Source: an uncultured Fibrobacter sp. (GTDB taxonomy: Bacteria > Fibrobacterota > Fibrobacteria > Fibrobacterales > Fibrobacteraceae). From it: 34,067 nucleotides of DNA. The DNA lies in NCBI GenBank assembly GCA_946183925.1, contig CAMHDS010000020.1, positions 1 through 34,067 of the forward strand. Direction: 5' to 3'. Shown piece by piece: positions 23,417 through 32,296 of this stretch; the first letter of the stretch is position 1, and every line of letters starts with the position of its first letter. The translations under genes were made by a program, and so were the position numbers. Below the pieces are notes generated by a model that worked only from the letters and a program-made list of their open reading frames with translations, ran no database searches and was not told the origin of the DNA.

Positions 23417-24967
23417 ATGCGCAGGTATATAATATATATTGTTATGATTTCCTTGCTCTTTTCTGCCTACGGGTGCAGGAAAGAGGGAAGTGATGTCAAT
23501 ACCTACCGTGACGAAACCATTCAATTTGCAGGAGGGGACGTGGAAACCACCAAGGCCTTCCTGGAAAAAGATGGAATAAAGAAAACGGGAACGCAGGTAA
23601 AGGTTTACGATTTCCTTACCGGTTTCAATGGAGTAATCAATGGTAATACGGTCACGCCGTCAGACAGGGTGAAATACGTAGATGAAGTAATTGAATATAA
23701 CGAGTCTTCTACTAATAAATGGCCGTTTACCCTCGTTGACCACCAGTATCGCTGGACCAAGTCCGGTACGCACCGTTTCTTCGGATGGCTGCACAAGGAC
23801 AGGCCTTTCGGAGAAAATACTAATGGAATGACGACAGAGTCGTTCTTCGGGTCTCCAAGCCTGAATGAAAGCACCCTGGTGATGACTACTCCCACTTATT
23901 CCTGGACGATGAATAAGCCCCAGTACGATTTCCTGTATTCCAAGCAATCGGTTGTGCGCAATGCTTCTGCCGGGGATTATTCCGACGTGGTTCTTCCTAT
24001 GAAGCATCTGTTCACCGCCGTCAGCCTTACGCTGGAGAATTTGTCAACGGCTACCGACATAGAGATCACGGGCCTAAGCACTCTTTATGACGGGCGGGGA
24101 GACTTGTTTTTGCATAAGGGGTATGCTCAAATCGATTTCTCTGCAAATGGCGAATTAACTCCCACGTACACGCTCACCGGAGACGAGTTGAGTCCTTTCT
24201 TTAATGCCGAGAATATGAGTAATAAGACGGTGCAACCGAAAGAGAAGTGGGATCTTTTGACAGGTGTAATGCTTACGGATAATACAGGGGCGGCTACTGG
24301 CAACACGCAGACCTTCTTTATGACCTGGCCCCTTACACAGGACCAGATTTCTCCCGGACCTTCCGGAGAAGACATCTTTGGTGATAAGTATTATTACGAG
24401 TACGAAAAAATCCTGGCCCTTACCTATGTGGCTAATGGCCGTGTAGAAACCGTCCGGGTCCCTTTCCCCCAAAAACCCTGGAAGGCTGGAACCAAGATGC
24501 ATATGAACATCGAGTTCACCGACAAGGCCATCAGTATTGTCGCCGAAACCTTGCCGTGGGATTACAACGAACACGAAATGTCGTTCAATGGAGAATCCCT
24601 GGTTGTTCCCGACGGCGGTAAACTTACCATTGTCTCGGATACTCCGATAGCGGATAATGCAAAGGTGTATCTTACGACCGAGAAACCCGAGATTACCTGC
24701 AAGCTTCAAATTTCCTCCTTGAAGGGTGCAACGCTGATTATTAATAAAATTGGAGCAGACCCTTCTTACTTCACTTTGGATCCCACAACCCTTACCATCA
24801 CCGGCAATATGATGAGTTTCAAGGTAAAGGCATCCAGTTTACCCACCGGAGGCGTTGAACGCACTTGCCAGTTATCCTTCTCGGTGCAACTTCCCGACGG
24901 CCGAGAAATAGACGGCGACTCGGAAATAATGGGTAACGACCACATTTATACCTTCTCAAGACAATAA
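23417..24967 (+). CDS. fimbrillin-like lipoprotein 6, C-terminally extended
   Basis: A 516-aa lipoprotein starting at ATG 23417 (MRRYIIYIVMISLLFSAYGC, lipobox FSAYGC). It has diverged fimbrillin blocks (ETTKAFL, HRFFGWLHKD, VVLPMKHLFTAVSLTLENLS, then MHMNIEFTDKAISIVAETLPWDY). After the point where the other pilins end, it carries about 120 further residues that look like an extra beta domain (SLVVPDGGKLTIVSDTPIAD onward). A pilin with an extra domain could be a minor subunit near the tip or base; that role is inference. The upstream frame back to 23246 overlaps fimbrillin 5 and is unlikely to be used. The next gene starts 12 nt downstream. Confidence 0.82.
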   Translation: MRRYIIYIVMISLLFSAYGCRKEGSDVNTYRDETIQFAGGDVETTKAFLEKDGIKKTGTQVKVYDFLTGFNGVINGNTVTPSDRVKYVDEVIEYNESSTNKWPFTLVDHQYRWTKSGTHRFFGWLHKDRPFGENTNGMTTESFFGSPSLNESTLVMTTPTYSWTMNKPQYDFLYSKQSVVRNASAGDYSDVVLPMKHLFTAVSLTLENLSTATDIEITGLSTLYDGRGDLFLHKGYAQIDFSANGELTPTYTLTGDELSPFFNAENMSNKTVQPKEKWDLLTGVMLTDNTGAATGNTQTFFMTWPLTQDQISPGPSGEDIFGDKYYYEYEKILALTYVANGRVETVRVPFPQKPWKAGTKMHMNIEFTDKAISIVAETLPWDYNEHEMSFNGESLVVPDGGKLTIVSDTPIADNAKVYLTTEKPEITCKLQISSLKGATLIINKIGADPSYFTLDPTTLTITGNMMSFKVKASSLPTGGVERTCQLSFSVQLPDGREIDGDSEIMGNDHIYTFSRQ

Positions 24968-24970
24968 ACC

Positions 24971-24976
24971 AGGAGG
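24971..24976 (+). promoter_or_regulatory. perfect Shine-Dalgarno AGGAGG before the 796-aa gene
   Basis: AGGAGG lies only 3 nt before the ATG at 24980. A perfect site is unusual in Bacteroidota, and the spacing is shorter than typical. Confidence 0.45.
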
Positions 24977-24979
24977 CAG

Positions 24980-27370
24980 ATGAAAAAGACTTGTTTACAT
25001 ATTTTCACCATACTGACTGCGGTGCTGTCACTCCTCGCCTGCACGCCGGAACTGCATCCCGGTGAAGATGCCGGCGGAGAGGGTATCGTCCTGGATTTCC
25101 TGTGCGTTTCCCCCACCACCCGGGCGGGAATGAATGGTACCAAGGATGGGGAAGATGCGTGGAACGAGAATTACATCAATACCCTGGATGTTTTCTTCTA
25201 TACCCAGTCCGGTACGGGGAACAGTATATTGCACAGGCGATTTACACCTGATAACCGCAGTGGAAAGGCCACTGTTACCGTTTATACCGATGACGCTGTC
25301 ATCAATACCATTATTCCGGACGGAAATACCAGTTTCTGGGTGTATGCGGTTGCTAATTATCCTGGAACCCTCGTAGCCAACGAGAGCGATCTTAGTGGTA
25401 CGTCCATAGAAGATTTGAAAGCCAAGCAACTCAGTTGTAATTTCAGCACACCCCTAAGCGAGGAATATCCCCATCGGCAGAATTCCTTTGTGATGGACGG
25501 CCTCAGCCAAATCCTTTCGGTGGACAAGGAAAAGCGCCTGGTTGCAAAAGGCTCTGTAGATCTTAAGAGGGTGGCTGCTAAAATTACTGTCCAGCTTAAT
25601 ATCGCGGAAGGGATTGAGGTGGAGAAAACAGCAATCGTCAATGACGTCCCTGTAACTTATTATGAGAGGTGGGAGCCTATGACAAGTGGAGAACAGAGCA
25701 TTCAGATGTACATTGAGAATGCCGTTCTCAATACCACCCTTGCTGCCAAGCCGGTAAGCAACCCCACTTACTTTACGTACAAGAATAATAAAATGTACTT
25801 CACCAAGAGTACGGCGGACGAGGATGCCAGTTACCCTTGGGTGACCGATCCTACATATGTGTATCCCCAGCACTGGGAATATGCATCCAAGTCTTCTCCT
25901 ACTAAAGAACCCACCATCAAGCTAATCCTCCCTTGGAAGAGAATCAGCCGGATTTCGAACGGTATTCAGGTGAATTATACCCAAAAACAGTTTTACTACA
26001 AGATTATCATTCCCGACGATACCCGTTCCGATGACGGAGACGATACTTTCCTTCGCAATTTCGTGCGAAACAATTGGTACAATTTCAAGATGGACGTGGG
26101 TATGCTGGGCAGTGAAACGGACGATGCGTCTGTGCTGGTAAGTGGCTATTACTATGTTGTAGACTGGCAGGATAAGGATGTAGTGGAAAAGCAGGCGGCC
26201 ATCGGCAAGGCCCGTTTCCTGTCCATTTCGCCCAAGGAGCATACCATCTACAATGAGGACCACTTGGAAATGCTGTACACTTCGTCCCACCCTGTGGCTC
26301 TGAATACAACGAAGAACGGCACCACCCTGGACATTACGGCAACGAAGGCATACTATGGAGACAAGGCCGCCGGAACCTCCTACGGCGGAGGTACCATCCG
26401 CTCGGCCGTTGCCGGGAATGCCGATTATCCTGCAGGGCAAAAGTATATTGAATACAATGCAGAGCAGCGTAAGGCACTGAATAACGGTCAGGACTGGCTT
26501 AAAGTTGATGGTGATTATGTGAAGTTTACCCATTCGCTGAATAACAGTTTCTCGGCAGGGGATTACTTTGATATGGCTCCCTACATTGTCCGGTTCAACC
26601 TTTACCATGCCGACCATTCCAATGACGGCTTGTACAAGCAATCGATAAAGATCACCCAGTATCCTGGTATCTATATTACTAGAGAATTAAATACCGGTAC
26701 AAATACCTATCAGGGATATGTCAGGATTTGGGGTAATAAAAATAGTAGCGGAGGTTGGCAATACGTTGCCGGCAGTCCGCTTGGTGATGACACTTCTATG
26801 TATGTAATCTCCACTACCGTTTTGGATTCTTCCCTAGGTTACGTTATTGGCGATCCTCGCGAAAGGATAGTGGACAACCTTGGTTTAACTGAGGAATCCA
26901 GTAAATACCCTTCGACAGACAGGACAGAAAGAGTTCTCAGTAATTATTATAAAACTTCGAAATCCAGTGAAGCTGCAAATACAGTTGCCCCTTCATTCAG
27001 GATTGCCTCATCATACGGTAGATGCGGAGACCTCTATTCTTTGGAAGACAGCGAAAAACGTTGCGCTGCATATCAGGAATTTGGTTATCCGGCGGGAAGA
27101 TGGAGAGTCCCTACCAAAGCTGAGCTTGAATACATCACTACCCTTTCTGCAAAAGGTATGATTCCAACATTGTTTGTTACAGTTGACAGTAACAAAAATG
27201 CACGCTATCATAGTGCCCAATCTCTTCTGCAAGTACAATCAAGCGGTTCCGTTACCGAGTATACCGCTAATACGACGGCTTGGGTACGTTGCGTTTACGA
27301 CGAATGGTACTGGGGTAGTGAGAAAATCACAGACATGGACATCTTCACATGGGGCGACAAAGCAAGATAA
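24980..27370 (+). CDS. large fimbrial accessory lipoprotein (796 aa)
   Basis: A 796-aa lipoprotein with lipobox LSLLAC (Cys near 21). The N-terminal part is fimbrillin-like (TTRAGMNG, then INTLDVFFYTQSGTGNSILH), with a long beta-rich middle. The C-terminal 120 residues contain CAAYQEFGYPAGRWRVPTKA and AWVRCVYDEWYWG, resembling the GWRLPT-type C-type-lectin-like/DUF1566-style domains found on Bacteroidota surface proteins. A large subunit with a possible binding domain, distal to the major pilins, fits a tip adhesin like the FimC-E or Mfa3-5 group, but I cannot assign it to one. It ends 1 nt before the next start codon. Confidence 0.72.
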   Translation: MKKTCLHIFTILTAVLSLLACTPELHPGEDAGGEGIVLDFLCVSPTTRAGMNGTKDGEDAWNENYINTLDVFFYTQSGTGNSILHRRFTPDNRSGKATVTVYTDDAVINTIIPDGNTSFWVYAVANYPGTLVANESDLSGTSIEDLKAKQLSCNFSTPLSEEYPHRQNSFVMDGLSQILSVDKEKRLVAKGSVDLKRVAAKITVQLNIAEGIEVEKTAIVNDVPVTYYERWEPMTSGEQSIQMYIENAVLNTTLAAKPVSNPTYFTYKNNKMYFTKSTADEDASYPWVTDPTYVYPQHWEYASKSSPTKEPTIKLILPWKRISRISNGIQVNYTQKQFYYKIIIPDDTRSDDGDDTFLRNFVRNNWYNFKMDVGMLGSETDDASVLVSGYYYVVDWQDKDVVEKQAAIGKARFLSISPKEHTIYNEDHLEMLYTSSHPVALNTTKNGTTLDITATKAYYGDKAAGTSYGGGTIRSAVAGNADYPAGQKYIEYNAEQRKALNNGQDWLKVDGDYVKFTHSLNNSFSAGDYFDMAPYIVRFNLYHADHSNDGLYKQSIKITQYPGIYITRELNTGTNTYQGYVRIWGNKNSSGGWQYVAGSPLGDDTSMYVISTTVLDSSLGYVIGDPRERIVDNLGLTEESSKYPSTDRTERVLSNYYKTSKSSEAANTVAPSFRIASSYGRCGDLYSLEDSEKRCAAYQEFGYPAGRWRVPTKAELEYITTLSAKGMIPTLFVTVDSNKNARYHSAQSLLQVQSSGSVTEYTANTTAWVRCVYDEWYWGSEKITDMDIFTWGDKAR

Positions 27371-27371
27371 A

Positions 27372-30300
27372 ATGAAAAGAATTCTATACATACTGTTTGC
27401 AGCTAGCCTGGTCCTGATGGGATGTACCCAGCGGGAGTTGGATATCGAGATTCCTAAATCCGTTTCCCTGCCGGGGGCAGATTCCACCATGCGTGTACTT
27501 GTGCAGTTCAATGTTTCCATTCCCGAACTCACCCCGCAGACCAAAGCTCTGGGCGATACCCCCAGCGGAGACTTGGATAATATATATCTTGCCGTTTTCG
27601 GCCGCAGCGGCTATCTTAAAGAGTATGTAGAGGCCACCATAACTCCGGCAACCACCAACGGCAAAGTGGGCGAAACCACCAATCGTTACACTATTTCGGC
27701 CACTTTGGCTTTGAGCGAGAACAGTGAACGTCACATCCATTTCATTGGGAACGGTCCTGAATCCATGGAATACGACCAGGAGACCGAGCTCATCCCCAAC
27801 CTCCTTTCTCCCGCCGGGAAAGGTGGTTATTGGCAGTACGTTTCCCTTCCGGGCATTAAAGCCAAACGCGATGAGAATGATGAAGACCATGATGGAGATA
27901 CTGAGGAATTTATCATCCGGGACGGTAATTACGTCATTGCTGATGAAACCGCCGCTTACTTCCAGGACGTGCCCCTAATTCGTAACTTCTCCAAGATTGT
28001 AGTGGAAGACCTTACGGGATGCCATTTCTCTACCATCTCCTTCGCCGCTGTGAATGTGGCCACTCAAGGATCCATTGCACCTTACTACAGTGGCGGCTTT
28101 GTTAAAGACTATCAGTTAAAGGGTTATGCAGACCTCCGTAATACGCTGCAGTATCCCGCCCTTCTGCCTTCTAGCGTTTCTTTTGACGAGTCGGTACCGT
28201 CGGCATCTGCATTTGAGAGCAATCCTGTTGGATCTGGCGTCGTCCCAGCCGGCAGTAGCTATTTCTTATACGAACGTCCTGTTCCGGATGACGAGCAGAA
28301 ACCCACTTCGGTTATTATATACGGAACCTTCACAGACCCTGACACTTCAGACGGTGATGAAAGTGGAAATTACTATTACAAGATAGATTTGTCGGATAAT
28401 GACGGATACTATCCAATCTACCGGAATTTTAAGTATCGTATCCAGATTCAGGAGATCCTCCGGCCTGGGGCCGATACTCCCGAAGAAGCCATCCGCTCTA
28501 TGGGTAGTGGCGACATTTCTGCCGATGTCGCAACCCAAAGCCTTACCGATATCTCAGATGGTACCAGCCATATTTTGGTATCCTATATGAGCAAAACTCT
28601 AATCCGGCAGTATCCCTACACAGAAAATGGGGAAACAGAGCAACTGACCCTGCTCTACAAATACATTCCGGATGTGAATGCCGATACTAATAATGACGGT
28701 CAGGCTGACTGGAACAATGATTTGGTGGCGAATGGCGGTCCGGTAACCATTACTCTGCAAACTGGTCTCGCCAGTCCTGTTATCAATAGTTATACGGTGG
28801 CTGGTTCCGATGATGCAAACGGATTCAGGACCATTACCATCACCACGAATGCTCCTTCTGGTAACTTGCGCACCCAATACCTGCGTGTAAGTGGTACGCA
28901 CACCAATACGGACGGCAAAAAATCCACTCTGTTCCGTAACGTTACCTACTCAATGATTAACACGCAGACTATGACGGTAACCTGTACTCCCAAACGGGTA
29001 CCCAGGAATCCCGGAGAAGAGATAGAAGTGGATATCATCATCCCCAAGGACTTGCCGCCTAGTATGTTCCCGCTTATCTTCAATCTGGAGGCCGTAAGTC
29101 TTTCCCTTACCCCGGACAATTCCAAACCCAACAATAACCTTCCGGTGAATTCCAGCAGTTCCCTTACCGGTAGCGGAAAGCCTGCCTTCCATTTCATCCG
29201 TACCGTTTCGGAATCTGAATACCAGAGCCTTTCTGCCGCCAGTGCTACTACCACGGTCACTATCCCTTGTTATTTCAAGACTAACATGGCGGAAAGCGCT
29301 TCCGACATCTATGTTACCGATGAAGGAGGATACTTCCTTCCCGGTACCTCGCTATTCAAGAATTATGGAGTGAAGACCTTTACTGACCTTAGCTTCCCCA
29401 ACGGTGTGCCCAGAACGGTATCTGGCCTTGCTCCTTTCACTTTCTTAATGGATAATACCGATGATCTTCCGGAGAAAGTGTACTTGAAGTTCGAGAATGT
29501 CCGTCCTATAGCCAACTCGGGACTGACGGCTATCACCGACCCGAATGATGAGCATTATGGTTGGTATTGGTATGCCCCTGCAACAACCACCAACTCCGAT
29601 TTGCAGACCGGCAGCCGGTATCATCCCACCATTCAGCTTGCTACCACCAATACTTCTGGAATAGCAAGAGTATGGATAGAGGCCGACGAATATAATCCTG
29701 CATATTATAAGTATTCGGTTCCGGCTACAAGCATTACCATTTCACCGAACACGCAGCAGACCTTGACGTTGAATAACAACAATCCTAATGATGATACGGT
29801 AGATATTGCAGCTACTGTTAATCCGGATAATACCACAGATGTCCTTTATTGGACTTCATCTAACACTAGTGTCGCCATTGTGGATCAAAATGGTCATGTT
29901 ACGGCTGTTGCTCCTGGTACCACTACCATCACCGTCACAGCGCGTGATGCCGAAGCTACCTCCGGTGGCGTCTCTGCAAGCGTCCAGATTAAGGTCCGGA
30001 GAAGGTACTGGACTACGGGAACATATTCGATTAGTTTTACCGATTACTCAAATGCCGATGCCGCCGAAAATGGAGAAATATCAGACTCTTCCCGAGGGAT
30101 TACTGTTCAATTCGAGAACTGTAGTCAACAGCACGATGGTATGGTAATATGGAGAAATTACCGGTTAGACGTGGGCACCAACAATTCTGATGGGACAATT
30201 TTCGTTTCCGTCAATTCGAACTCTCCTCTGGAAGGATGCAGACTTTCAAGTGCTACATTTACTTATTTTAAATCGGGTAATACAACATATAATAGTAAAA

Positions 30301-30470
30301 ATGTAACTTCGACACCCGGAACAATGTCAGGTAAAACCAGTTGGAGCGCATCCAGTTCAGGAGAAGGTAATGGTGATACATCCGTAACCTTCACCATGGG
30401 CAAAGGAAATCCCCATAATTCCATCACTAATCTTACTATAAACTATGGCTACTACGCGTACCAGGAATAA
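27372..30470 (+). CDS. large fimbrial lipoprotein with BIG2 domain (1032 aa)
   Basis: The ATG at 27372 starts a leader with lipobox LVLMGC (MKRILYILFAASLVLMGCTQ). The frame is open 66 codons further upstream, but that part overlaps the previous gene in another frame. The N-terminal region is fimbrillin-like (QTKALGDTPSGDLDNIYLAV). The middle is a set of beta domains. Residues about 775-880 form a BIG2 (bacterial Ig-like) domain: ATSITISPNTQQTLTL, DVLYWTSSNTSVAIVDQNG, HVTAVAPGTTTITVTA. The last 140 residues are another Ser/Thr/Asn-rich domain of unknown type. BIG2 domains in surface proteins commonly extend adhesins, so a tip or adhesin role is likely. It is the last gene of the operon. Confidence 0.75.
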   Translation: MKRILYILFAASLVLMGCTQRELDIEIPKSVSLPGADSTMRVLVQFNVSIPELTPQTKALGDTPSGDLDNIYLAVFGRSGYLKEYVEATITPATTNGKVGETTNRYTISATLALSENSERHIHFIGNGPESMEYDQETELIPNLLSPAGKGGYWQYVSLPGIKAKRDENDEDHDGDTEEFIIRDGNYVIADETAAYFQDVPLIRNFSKIVVEDLTGCHFSTISFAAVNVATQGSIAPYYSGGFVKDYQLKGYADLRNTLQYPALLPSSVSFDESVPSASAFESNPVGSGVVPAGSSYFLYERPVPDDEQKPTSVIIYGTFTDPDTSDGDESGNYYYKIDLSDNDGYYPIYRNFKYRIQIQEILRPGADTPEEAIRSMGSGDISADVATQSLTDISDGTSHILVSYMSKTLIRQYPYTENGETEQLTLLYKYIPDVNADTNNDGQADWNNDLVANGGPVTITLQTGLASPVINSYTVAGSDDANGFRTITITTNAPSGNLRTQYLRVSGTHTNTDGKKSTLFRNVTYSMINTQTMTVTCTPKRVPRNPGEEIEVDIIIPKDLPPSMFPLIFNLEAVSLSLTPDNSKPNNNLPVNSSSSLTGSGKPAFHFIRTVSESEYQSLSAASATTTVTIPCYFKTNMAESASDIYVTDEGGYFLPGTSLFKNYGVKTFTDLSFPNGVPRTVSGLAPFTFLMDNTDDLPEKVYLKFENVRPIANSGLTAITDPNDEHYGWYWYAPATTTNSDLQTGSRYHPTIQLATTNTSGIARVWIEADEYNPAYYKYSVPATSITISPNTQQTLTLNNNNPNDDTVDIAATVNPDNTTDVLYWTSSNTSVAIVDQNGHVTAVAPGTTTITVTARDAEATSGGVSASVQIKVRRRYWTTGTYSISFTDYSNADAAENGEISDSSRGITVQFENCSQQHDGMVIWRNYRLDVGTNNSDGTIFVSVNSNSPLEGCRLSSATFTYFKSGNTTYNSKNVTSTPGTMSGKTSWSASSSGEGNGDTSVTFTMGKGNPHNSITNLTINYGYYAYQE

Positions 30471-30499
30471 TCCTCATATGCATAACTTCCTATAAATAA

Positions 30500-30526
30500 T
30501 TCCGGACCGCCTCAAGCGGTCCGGAA
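30500..30526 (+). terminator. strong hairpin ending the fimbrial operon
   Basis: TTCCGGACCGC (30500-30510) pairs perfectly over 11 bp with GCGGTCCGGAA (30516-30526) around CTCAA. Only a T-rich segment (CTGTTATTTC) follows. It is the strongest hairpin near the operon end. Confidence 0.75.
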
Positions 30527-30553
30527 CTGTTATTTCATCGGCCCGTCACAAGA

Positions 30554-30573
30554 TTATATCGCACGCGATATAA
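30554..30573. repeat. 9-bp perfect palindrome
   Basis: TTATATCGC and GCGATATAA are inverted repeats separated by AC. It lies between the end of the fimbrial operon and the mobile-element region. It could be an operator or a second hairpin for leftward transcripts. Confidence 0.5.
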
Positions 30574-30607
30574 TAGTATCGGCTCTGGAGTTTTCACCCT
30601 CGAAAGA

Positions 30608-30738
30608 CTACAGGAGTTGTGTCAAATCATAGTACATCGGGAACGTATCGCCCTCATTCTCCTTGCGAAGCGGTTTGAAACCCATTCTGCGCGTAAAAGG
30701 GGACGGCCGACTGCAACGCCCCCTTGGCCAGGAACTCG
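30608..30738 (-). pseudogene. C-terminal remnant of a GNAT acetyltransferase
   Basis: Read leftward, one frame gives YEFLAKGALQSAVPFY. One base out of frame, the reading continues RRMGFKPLRKENEGDTFP and MYYDLTQLL before the TAG at 30608-30610. Together they look like the end of a GNAT acetyltransferase (AVPFYxxMGFKPL is the characteristic strand-turn-strand). The frameshift and the missing front two thirds mark it as a dead fragment. It abuts the 3' end of the Rpn-type gene, which suggests that gene arrived by insertion or rearrangement here. Confidence 0.55.
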
Positions 30739-30751
30739 TAAACTCAACCGG

Positions 30752-31702
30752 CTACAATCCCAGCACAACCTCCGGAGCAAGACCGGTGACTTTGCATATC
30801 TCTTCAGTCGGGTATCCCAAATCCTTCATAGCCTTTGCCATTCTCGCCTGCTCTTCGGCCCGGCCTTCAGCTCTTCCTTCAGCTCTTCCTTCAGCTCTTC
30901 CCTCAGCTCTTCCCTCAGCTCTTCCCTCGGCTCTTCCTTCTTCAAGTCCTTTGGCCCGTCCCTCGGCAAGGGTTACCCGGCGGAAGTAGTTTTCCACGTT
31001 CTGGATGTCGCGCATCTCCTTGAGGCGCTTCTCGTACATTGCTTGTGTTTCCATATCCATTGCCAAGTATTCTGCGGTTTGCAGAAGCTCTTCAAAATAC
31101 TGATCCTGATGCGTATCGGGTCTTTCGGCAAAAGTAGGCAGATTCTTCATATAAAACAAGAACTTTTCCTCAAAAGAGCTGCATTTTTGATAGGGTTTGT
31201 TGAAAGGCCCGACCTCCATGAAAACGAACTTGAGGGAGTCTGTCATCGGCTCGTTGGTCTGGTCGTTCCTTAAAGAGTAACGATGTACGAACCCGGAACC
31301 GTGGCCTACGGTTTCCGGCATGGGGAAATCTATCAGTCCCAGAAAGTACACCGGCTTGAACCCATAGTCCCACGGGCCTTTCGGGGCTTGTCGGGAGATG
31401 ACGCGGGAGGCGTAGAACAGAGCGCGTTGGGAGAAATAATCCTGAGGACGCACCTGGCATTCCACAATGAATTCATGGCCGCTCCGGGACTTGCAGACAA
31501 CGTCGAAATACGCATTCCGTGCATCCACGGATTCTCCTATCTGCTCTGTGTTGTCGTAGCAGATGTCCTCGATGTCCACTGAAAACACGTGTTCCAGCAG
31601 TCCTTTCAGAAGGTGTTTGTTCTTTTCTGTACCAAACAGGTACTTGAAGGCGACGTCTATCATAGGGTTGACGTAAAGCCTGGGGGTGATTAACTGTTCC
31701 AT
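30752..31702 (-). CDS. Rpn-type PD-(D/E)XK nuclease / putative transposase
   Basis: A 316-aa protein of the PDDEXK_2 (Rpn, recombination-promoting nuclease) family. The start RLYVNPMIDVAFKYLFGTEK is characteristic. The catalytic core shows Asp67 (AYFDVVC) and Glu81-x-Gln83 (FIVECQVR), the D...ExQ variant of the PD-(D/E)XK site. The rest follows the family plan (YASRVISRQAPKG, VYFLGLIDFPMP, FVFMEVGPFNK). The C-terminal part contains about eight EGRA tetrapeptides, then KAMKDLGYPTEEICKVTGL, the usual ending. The family nicks or cuts DNA and promotes recombination. A hairpin spans the start codon (31694-31724). It appears intact. Confidence 0.9.
   Translation of the reverse strand: MEQLITPRLYVNPMIDVAFKYLFGTEKNKHLLKGLLEHVFSVDIEDICYDNTEQIGESVDARNAYFDVVCKSRSGHEFIVECQVRPQDYFSQRALFYASRVISRQAPKGPWDYGFKPVYFLGLIDFPMPETVGHGSGFVHRYSLRNDQTNEPMTDSLKFVFMEVGPFNKPYQKCSSFEEKFLFYMKNLPTFAERPDTHQDQYFEELLQTAEYLAMDMETQAMYEKRLKEMRDIQNVENYFRRVTLAEGRAKGLEEGRAEGRAEGRAEGRAEGRAEGRAEGRAEEQARMAKAMKDLGYPTEEICKVTGLAPEVVLGL
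30862..30940 (-). repeat. 12-bp tandem repeat encoding EGRA
   Basis: About seven head-to-tail copies of a 12-bp unit (plus strand CTTCAGCTCTTC with variants) encode EGRA repeats in the Rpn-type gene. The period is a multiple of three, so copy-number change alters protein length without breaking the frame. Confidence 0.85.
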
Positions 31703-31724
31703 AAGCCTTATTTATTTGGAACAG
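31694..31724 (-). promoter_or_regulatory. hairpin across the Rpn start codon
   Basis: In the leftward mRNA, CTGTTCC (31724-31718) can pair with GGAACAG (31700-31694), and the latter includes the last base of the AUG at 31702-31700. The 17-nt loop holds the rest of the start region. Such a fold could hide the start codon and limit translation of the nuclease. The left arm is also the boundary of direct repeat A. Confidence 0.4.
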
Positions 31725-31904
31725 CAATAATATGCAAAGAATTCCGGAAAGGCATTCTGAAACGTTAAAACTTTCGCAAATGTTTTTTACGATTTCCGTG
31801 TTTTCGTCCCTGCGACTCCGCTTTCTTTGGTCCCAAGTGCAGAATCGGGCATTTTTGCACTTGGGCGATAGGGGAGGGCGCCGTTGTTGGGCTGAATACC
31901 TGGC
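31724..31904 (+). repeat. direct repeat A (left of the toxin-antitoxin genes)
   Basis: This stretch repeats at 32624-32855 in the same orientation. Both copies start GCAATAATAT, diverge briefly, then are identical for about 49 bases from 31758/32658 (TGAAACGTTAAAACTTTCGC onward), exactly 900 bp apart. It contains a perfect 10-bp hairpin, CCCAAGTGCA (31832-31841) with TGCACTTGGG (31856-31865). It ends near GGGCTGAATACCTGGC. Copy A lacks about 51 bp that copy B has. No coding function is seen. Confidence 0.85.
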
Positions 31905-31930
31905 GGTCAATTAATGAGACCTTCTCATAT

Positions 31931-32296
31931 CTATAGTGCACAGGCCCAGCCGAACTTCCGGACAATTTCTTTCAGAAGATTCCTGTCTCGCACCGGGATG
32001 GTCACGGGGATAGTTTCCCGTTGGTTTTCCCTTTCGGCTATATGAGCGGAATCCAAGTTATATTGGGTTTGCAGGTTCATCCACATATCGGCAGGAATAC
32101 CCAAGGCCTTTTCAAGAGCCACTGCCATATTCAGGGACACGGCACGCTTGCCGGTAATGGTTTCGCTGATAACCGACTCCTTTAGCCCGGTCATCTCTGA
32201 AAGTCTCTTTTGAGTAAGACCTCTCGACTTTAGTTCATCCCGTATCAGTTCACCCGGATGTGTTGCCATCAAAGGGATCAAAGCCTTGTTACTCAT
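31931..32296 (-). CDS. higA: HigA-type antitoxin, XRE family
   Basis: A 121-aa protein with an XRE helix-turn-helix at about residues 28-53 (LTQKRLSEMTGLKESVISET). The family block THPGELIRDELKSRGLTQ precedes it, and SLNMAVALEKALGIPADMWM follows; this is the HigA/VapI pattern. HigA binds its toxin and represses their shared promoter. The toxin gene is upstream and overlaps it by 8 nt, the toxin-first order typical of higBA. The toxin here is internally shortened, so the antitoxin may now be an orphan repressor. Confidence 0.88.
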   Translation of the reverse strand: MSNKALIPLMATHPGELIRDELKSRGLTQKRLSEMTGLKESVISETITGKRAVSLNMAVALEKALGIPADMWMNLQTQYNLDSAHIAERENQRETIPVTIPVRDRNLLKEIVRKFGWACAL

